Shown piece by piece: positions 56,406 through 60,000 of a stretch of 60,000 bases of DNA. Within the stretch, counting starts at the first letter, position 1. Every line of letters begins with the position of its first letter. Source of the DNA: Bolinopsis microptera (lineage: Eukaryota; Ctenophora; Tentaculata; Lobata; Bolinopsidae); the NCBI RefSeq assembly GCF_026151205.1, contig NC_087074.1, positions 9,033,726 through 9,093,725 of the forward strand, read 5' to 3'. Below the pieces are notes generated by a model. It worked only from the letters and a program-made list of their open reading frames with translations. It was not told the DNA's origin and made no database searches. A program made the position numbers and the translations under genes.

Positions 56406-56411
56406 AATAAA
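56406..56411 (+). terminator. AK9 polyadenylation signal
   Basis: A canonical AATAAA lies 28 bases after the AK9 stop codon and is followed by GT-rich sequence, so it is the likely 3' end signal. It would give a very short 3' UTR. Confidence 0.6.
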
Positions 56412-57262
56412 TTTGTATATTTATGAGAGCGAATGTAGATGATTAGAACAGTGCAGTTTTGTGTTTATAGCAACGGACAGTAGCAACTTAAGCGTTTTTT
56501 CATGAAATTTCTTTGTAAGGCAAGTGTGGATGATGAGACGATTTTTTATTTTTGCTCATCTATTAATAATGTTTTCACCACGTTGTACATAGTATCGTGT
56601 ATAGATGACTTTAAAAAGAAAGTGTTTTACTTTTAACTTCACTCAGATTATATCTGCTCGGATTTGATCTAATTTGTAGTCACATCTATCACGTCTCTTC
56701 CAAGCTATTGACGAAGAAGATACACATTATGTAGAATATGTTAATATGTGGCAATCACATTATCAACTAATATAAATATCGGTAATCTTTCTCCGCTCTT
56801 ATGAGTGGGTCGATCATATAGTTTGATAGTTGGTGACGAAGTGAGAGTATCCACTCGACAACTAATTGTTTTGAAACACTGAGTGGAGACTCTCACTTCG
56901 TCACCAACTATCAAACTATAATATAAATTCTAACAAATCTTAAAAACGATCACCCAAAAATTTTAACAAAAAGTAAGAATCTAAAATATCAATAAAATAT
57001 CGACAGCTCAAATTACGAAAATTGTGTATCAAACTGAAATGTATTAACTTTTGTAAGGTGTACAAATCAATGAAACCAATAATTGTCTAACTTGGTCACC
57101 AAATGAAACTTTGTAATGTACTCAAACTATCTGGCAAGTATTATGAAACTAGTTGGCGATTAAAATGTTTTGGAGAGACTTAGCCTTTCTGGGGAAACGT
57201 AAATGATTTACATATAACGTATTAAGTGTAAACCCCAGATTCCAGAATAAATCAATTCAGAA
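56412..57262 (+). other. Interval between AK9 and the MBOAT gene
   Basis: Two genes converge here: AK9 from the left and the acyltransferase from the right. Apart from the hairpin at 56817-56920 I see only AT-rich sequence. No polyadenylation signal for the minus-strand gene is obvious. Confidence 0.5.
56817..56920. mobile_element. 104-bp hairpin MITE
   Basis: Two arms of about 40 bases are reverse complements (TATAGTTTGATAGTTGGTGA on the left, TCACCAACTATCAAACTATA on the right) around a loop of about 24 bases. Terminal TATA fits a TA target, as in small Tc1/mariner MITEs. It could also act as a stable RNA hairpin if transcribed beyond AK9. Confidence 0.8.
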
Positions 57263-58988
57263 CTACATAGCTTTCATTTTATTCGCGAGTGTAGGAACGT
57301 CACTGTTTATCAGTTTATCATGTTTTTGCTTCTTTGTGACGTCATCATCACCCTTCTCCTCTACTTTCTCTTTTTTTTGATATCTGCGATGTTCAGATTC
57401 ATGTCTGATCAAAATAAGCCGGTAAAATACATTCTCTTATCTATTAGTTACCAACACGTATGTGGTCATTAACTCGCTAATAAAATAATGTAGTTCCATG
57501 ATATTCTTATCGGTATCATTATCACTTTGGTACGAGTACAACATTTCATAAAAAGTTACATTTAAAGTTAACATTCAATTGGTTGTCAGCAGATTTCTAA
57601 AATATAAATATCTGTTAAATGTGTATTTTGATAACCTATCTTTACCTGAGCGGTGGAGGAAGCTTTTGCTCGAAGTAAAAGGAAAAGAGTGTTAACCAAA
57701 CAGCTAAAATAAGATGCAGTCCCCAGTATAATCCGTTATACACCTGGATAAGTTCAATGTCAAAATCTCAAGTAAATTATTTATCCGAATGGTTATCAAC
57801 TTTATTCAAAAAATTCGGTTTTAATAACTTACTATTTGGGAGTAAAAGCCTTCGTAAAGCCGGCCAGGTTCAGCTCTGAATTTTGATCTGGTCCGGTTTA
57901 TTTAAAAACCCAATCAGTATTTAATGTACGATATGGTATCTACTCACATGGGAAGTGTCTTGCCACGTTAACAGGATGAACGGTTGAATACCGTACCCCA
58001 GTGTAAGAAACCTTGCAAACCTTGCAGCCGTTAAGGTAACTGTCTGGGTTACAGGACTCCAACTTTCAAACCTTCCAAAGTAGTGGAGTATCACTCTTGC
58101 TAGCTTAGAGGGATGTATGGTGTAAGTCATGTGACTGCTTCATTTCAAATTGACAAACTTGTTATTTATGGATTCTAAATTAACAGGAAGAAGCTCTTTA
58201 ACAAGCTGTTCAATTTTTCCAGAGCTAGAGGTCATAATAGTAGGAATGTAATATTAAATATGTACACCGGCAAGCCTATAAATAAAGTATAATTACCTTC
58301 TTTTCTGCATCAATCACAGGTATTTCAAATAGGAATGTGAGCCAGTACCCAGGTAAAACACCATGCCACAAGATAATAAAAATGTAAGTGTACAGCATAC
58401 TTCTCCACTTGCCCCACTCTCTTGTCCTCTTAAACAGGTACCTGCAGTAGGAAAGAGTCTAGCTGAGGGTTGCTGCAATTTTAGGTTATAAAACTAAAAG
58501 TATATGAGGTTTTTGTAAAGTGTAGGTTGGTTTCCAGTATTACAAGAACTACCTGATGAACCAGTATTTGGTGGTTAGATTGAAGCTGTCAATGAACCCC
58601 TTGTTACTGTGCCCCAGAAAGAGCCCCCTAATATCAACCCCCCGTAGAGCGCCCCACTTGTCGGGGAGGGAGGCGTCGTACGATATTCCCAACAACATGC
58701 AGCCCCCTTCCTGTGAATTTAGTCAGAATCTGTATAGACAATAGAGATGGTCTCCGGGCCTATAACCAAAATCATTAAAGGGAACATCTTAATTAAGATG
58801 TACAAAAGTGGAATTGGCTACAACACTTAATTGATGGTAGTACGTCTGATCATGTTTGGTGATTCATCTGATGACCGAGCAACGTCTAATTCTAAACCTA
58901 CCATAACAGTCCAACAGCCGATGTACTTTATCAACGCTAACTGCCCGTAACAAGATATGTACAACAGTCTGTATAACAAGTTGTGGTC
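57263..58988 (-). CDS. MBOAT lysophospholipid acyltransferase, LPCAT3-like (C-terminal half)
   Basis: Minus-strand exons: 58902-58988, 58553-58710, 58297-58441, 57948 to about 58134, 57646-57743 and 57263-57404. The segments match the MBOAT family, ER membrane enzymes that transfer acyl chains to lysophospholipids. They include LYRLLYISCYGQLALIKYIG, then GFIDSFNLTTKYWFIR and YLFKRTREWGKW. The active-site motif is IILWHGVLPGYWLTF with the catalytic His. Later come YGIQPFILLTWQDTSH and a last membrane segment LYWGLHLILAVWLTLFSFYF. The tail is lysine-rich and ends at 57263-57265. All junctions are in phase except the start of the 57948-58134 exon, where the phase does not match; a missed mini-exon or a one-base indel is possible. 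The N-terminal half was not found before 60000. Confidence 0.75.
58162..58240 (-). other. Short coding-like segment in the MBOAT intron
   Basis: The minus strand reads SGKIEQLVKELLPVNLESIN and stops at TGA just before the next MBOAT exon. It lies where the phase of the gene fails to match. It might be part of a mis-phased exon or an alternative ending; alone it is not identifiable. Confidence 0.2.
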
Positions 58989-59276
58989 CTGAAATTTGCA
59001 AGTATTAACGATTCTGACAACCATGTCGATAAATTAATGGAATTAGACTATCGTGTCTGTTAATATTATTATTAGCATAAGTTAAACGGTCCCTGGATCT
59101 TTCACCTATTACTTCGTCAACTTTTTGGCCATATGCCATTAGATCACGTGTTCTGGATAATCTATAATGAATAAGTCGAGTTGCTCCGGTGTAGTTCAAA
59201 CATTGATGGTTATTTTTACTTTTATCCTGTATATCCAATATACATCCATTGACGACCTGATACTCAACCAGGGATT
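58989..59276 (+). other. Interval without recognised features
   Basis: AT-rich sequence between the first recognised MBOAT exon and the weak plus-strand coding signals. I looked for the missing N-terminal MBOAT exons on the minus strand and did not find them. Confidence 0.4.
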
Positions 59277-59363
59277 ATGTCCCAATACCAGGAGCTGCAC
59301 TACGGTATTCCTCGTCAGAGTTACGCACAGTGGAAGAAACTGGTTTATTGCACTCATTATCTG
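59277..59363 (+). CDS. Weak candidate first exon, unidentified
   Basis: From an ATG at 59277 the frame reads MSQYQELHYGIPRQSYAQWK, then KLVYCTHYL, and ends at a GTAATT donor. The composition looks coding, but I do not recognise it. It may be the start of the plus-strand gene continuing to the right, or chance. Confidence 0.25.
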
Positions 59364-59710
59364 GTAATTTTCCTGTGGAGTAGCTGCTATTTTCTGTAAA
59401 TTATTTTGCCATTTAAAGTATCAGCTTTTTATGGGCTATATGTTGCTTCGGGGTATTGTTCAACATTCTACCTTCCAGAAGATGACTCATTGATTTGTCC
59501 GATATTTTATATTAAACGGATGCAGTGTTGCGTGAATTGAATGATTTAACCTGATCATGATATTGGTAAAGCTCAATTTCGATTGAATTATTTTCTAAAT
59601 CACCACATGTTTTAGGATTTCGTTATGGATTAGAGCTTCTACGTAAAATTGACCCAAGGCAAAGAGCTGCAACGTAGTGCGCTCCGGGTCAGTCCATGAT
59701 TGATGCAGGA

Positions 59711-60000
59711 GGATTACTTCAACCAAGCTTTGCAACTCAGACATGACCGGAACTTTACCCTATATGACCTATCTCATTCTATACTCGGAGAAGAAAATGT
59801 TAAGTCACCAGGGGATGCTAATTCGGAAACCACCTTATTAAAGTGGTTTCTCTATAATTGGATCACCGCACTGAAATTCTTCTTGTCATGTTCATAGTAA
59901 TTCACAACAGCATAATAGTTGGATTTTACTATTTACATGGAACTGGCATCACTCAACGGCTTTTTTTGTGGATTGGAATAGCCGATATATTCGCTGCCAT
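59711..60000 (+). CDS. Possible start of a rhodopsin-like seven-helix receptor, runs off the right edge
   Basis: After an acceptor-like TGATGCAG (59703-59710) the frame reads EDYFNQALQLRHDRNFTLYD and continues to LLKWFLYNWITALKFFL before a stop at 59895-59897. From about 59873 the neighbouring frame reads ILLVMFIVIHNSIIVGFYYL, then HGTGITQRLFLWIGIADIFA to the edge. Together these look like an extracellular N-terminus with an NFT glycosylation site, helix 1 (with an HNSIIVG motif) and helix 2 (LFLWIGIADIFAA, resembling the LAxAD motif), separated by a one-base frame slip. This is inference from a partial sequence. Confidence 0.35.

Overview
The window is nuclear DNA from an animal, most likely an invertebrate; I cannot name the phylum. 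The evidence is spliced genes with GT-AG introns, animal-type proteins (adenylate kinase 9, sushi-domain secreted proteins, a BTB protein, an MBOAT acyltransferase), CR1/Jockey-type LINEs, several DNA-transposon remnants and a short TTAGGG-type telomeric tract. The DNA is AT-rich apart from repeats. Poly-G runs of up to 83 bases, plus several coding exons that differ from a good reading frame by one base, suggest a long-read assembly with some residual indel errors. LAYOUT. 1-5085: two 5'-truncated LINEs of different families, head to head. 5375-56378: one very large plus-strand gene, adenylate kinase 9 (AK9). I could trace it through 28 exons, about 1,827 residues, with four P-loops. Everything from 5.4 to 56.4 kb outside those exons is AK9 intron. 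Intron 6 (7.5-11.2 kb) holds repeats, a Harbinger-like MITE and a duplicated block. Intron 7 (11.4-16.2 kb) is filled by a nested transposon composite. Intron 12 (18.0-36.2 kb) holds minus-strand genes: a family of signal peptide - unrecognised domain - sushi proteins at about 18.4-20.2, 26.5-27.9 and 31.7-32.7 kb, an orphan first exon at 29.3 kb, and a BTB/RRM locus at 33.9-35.2 kb. It also holds at least six foldback or TIR elements, several ending in poly-G. Intron 21 holds a Tc1-like element with a foldback element nested inside it. Intron 22 (40.4-54.3 kb) holds a 171-bp tandem satellite, a full-length CR1 LINE inserted in it, a 1.9-kb CCT-rich tract, and satellite monomers in inverted orientation beyond the tract. 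57.3-59.0 kb: the C-terminal half of an LPCAT3-like MBOAT acyltransferase on the minus strand. 59.3-60.0 kb: weak plus-strand coding signals, including a possible start of a seven-helix receptor that runs off the window. HOW IT FITS TOGETHER. AK9 is the only gene read through fully, and its introns act as a sink for transposons and nested antisense genes. The sushi family spread by local duplication, and one copy shows the empty site of a transposon present in the other. No new enzymatic or defence system is evident. The most novel items are the poly-G-terminated inverted-repeat elements, the unrecognised domain in the sushi family, the possible BTB-RRM fusion, and the 171-bp satellite with a 1,561-bp higher-order repeat.
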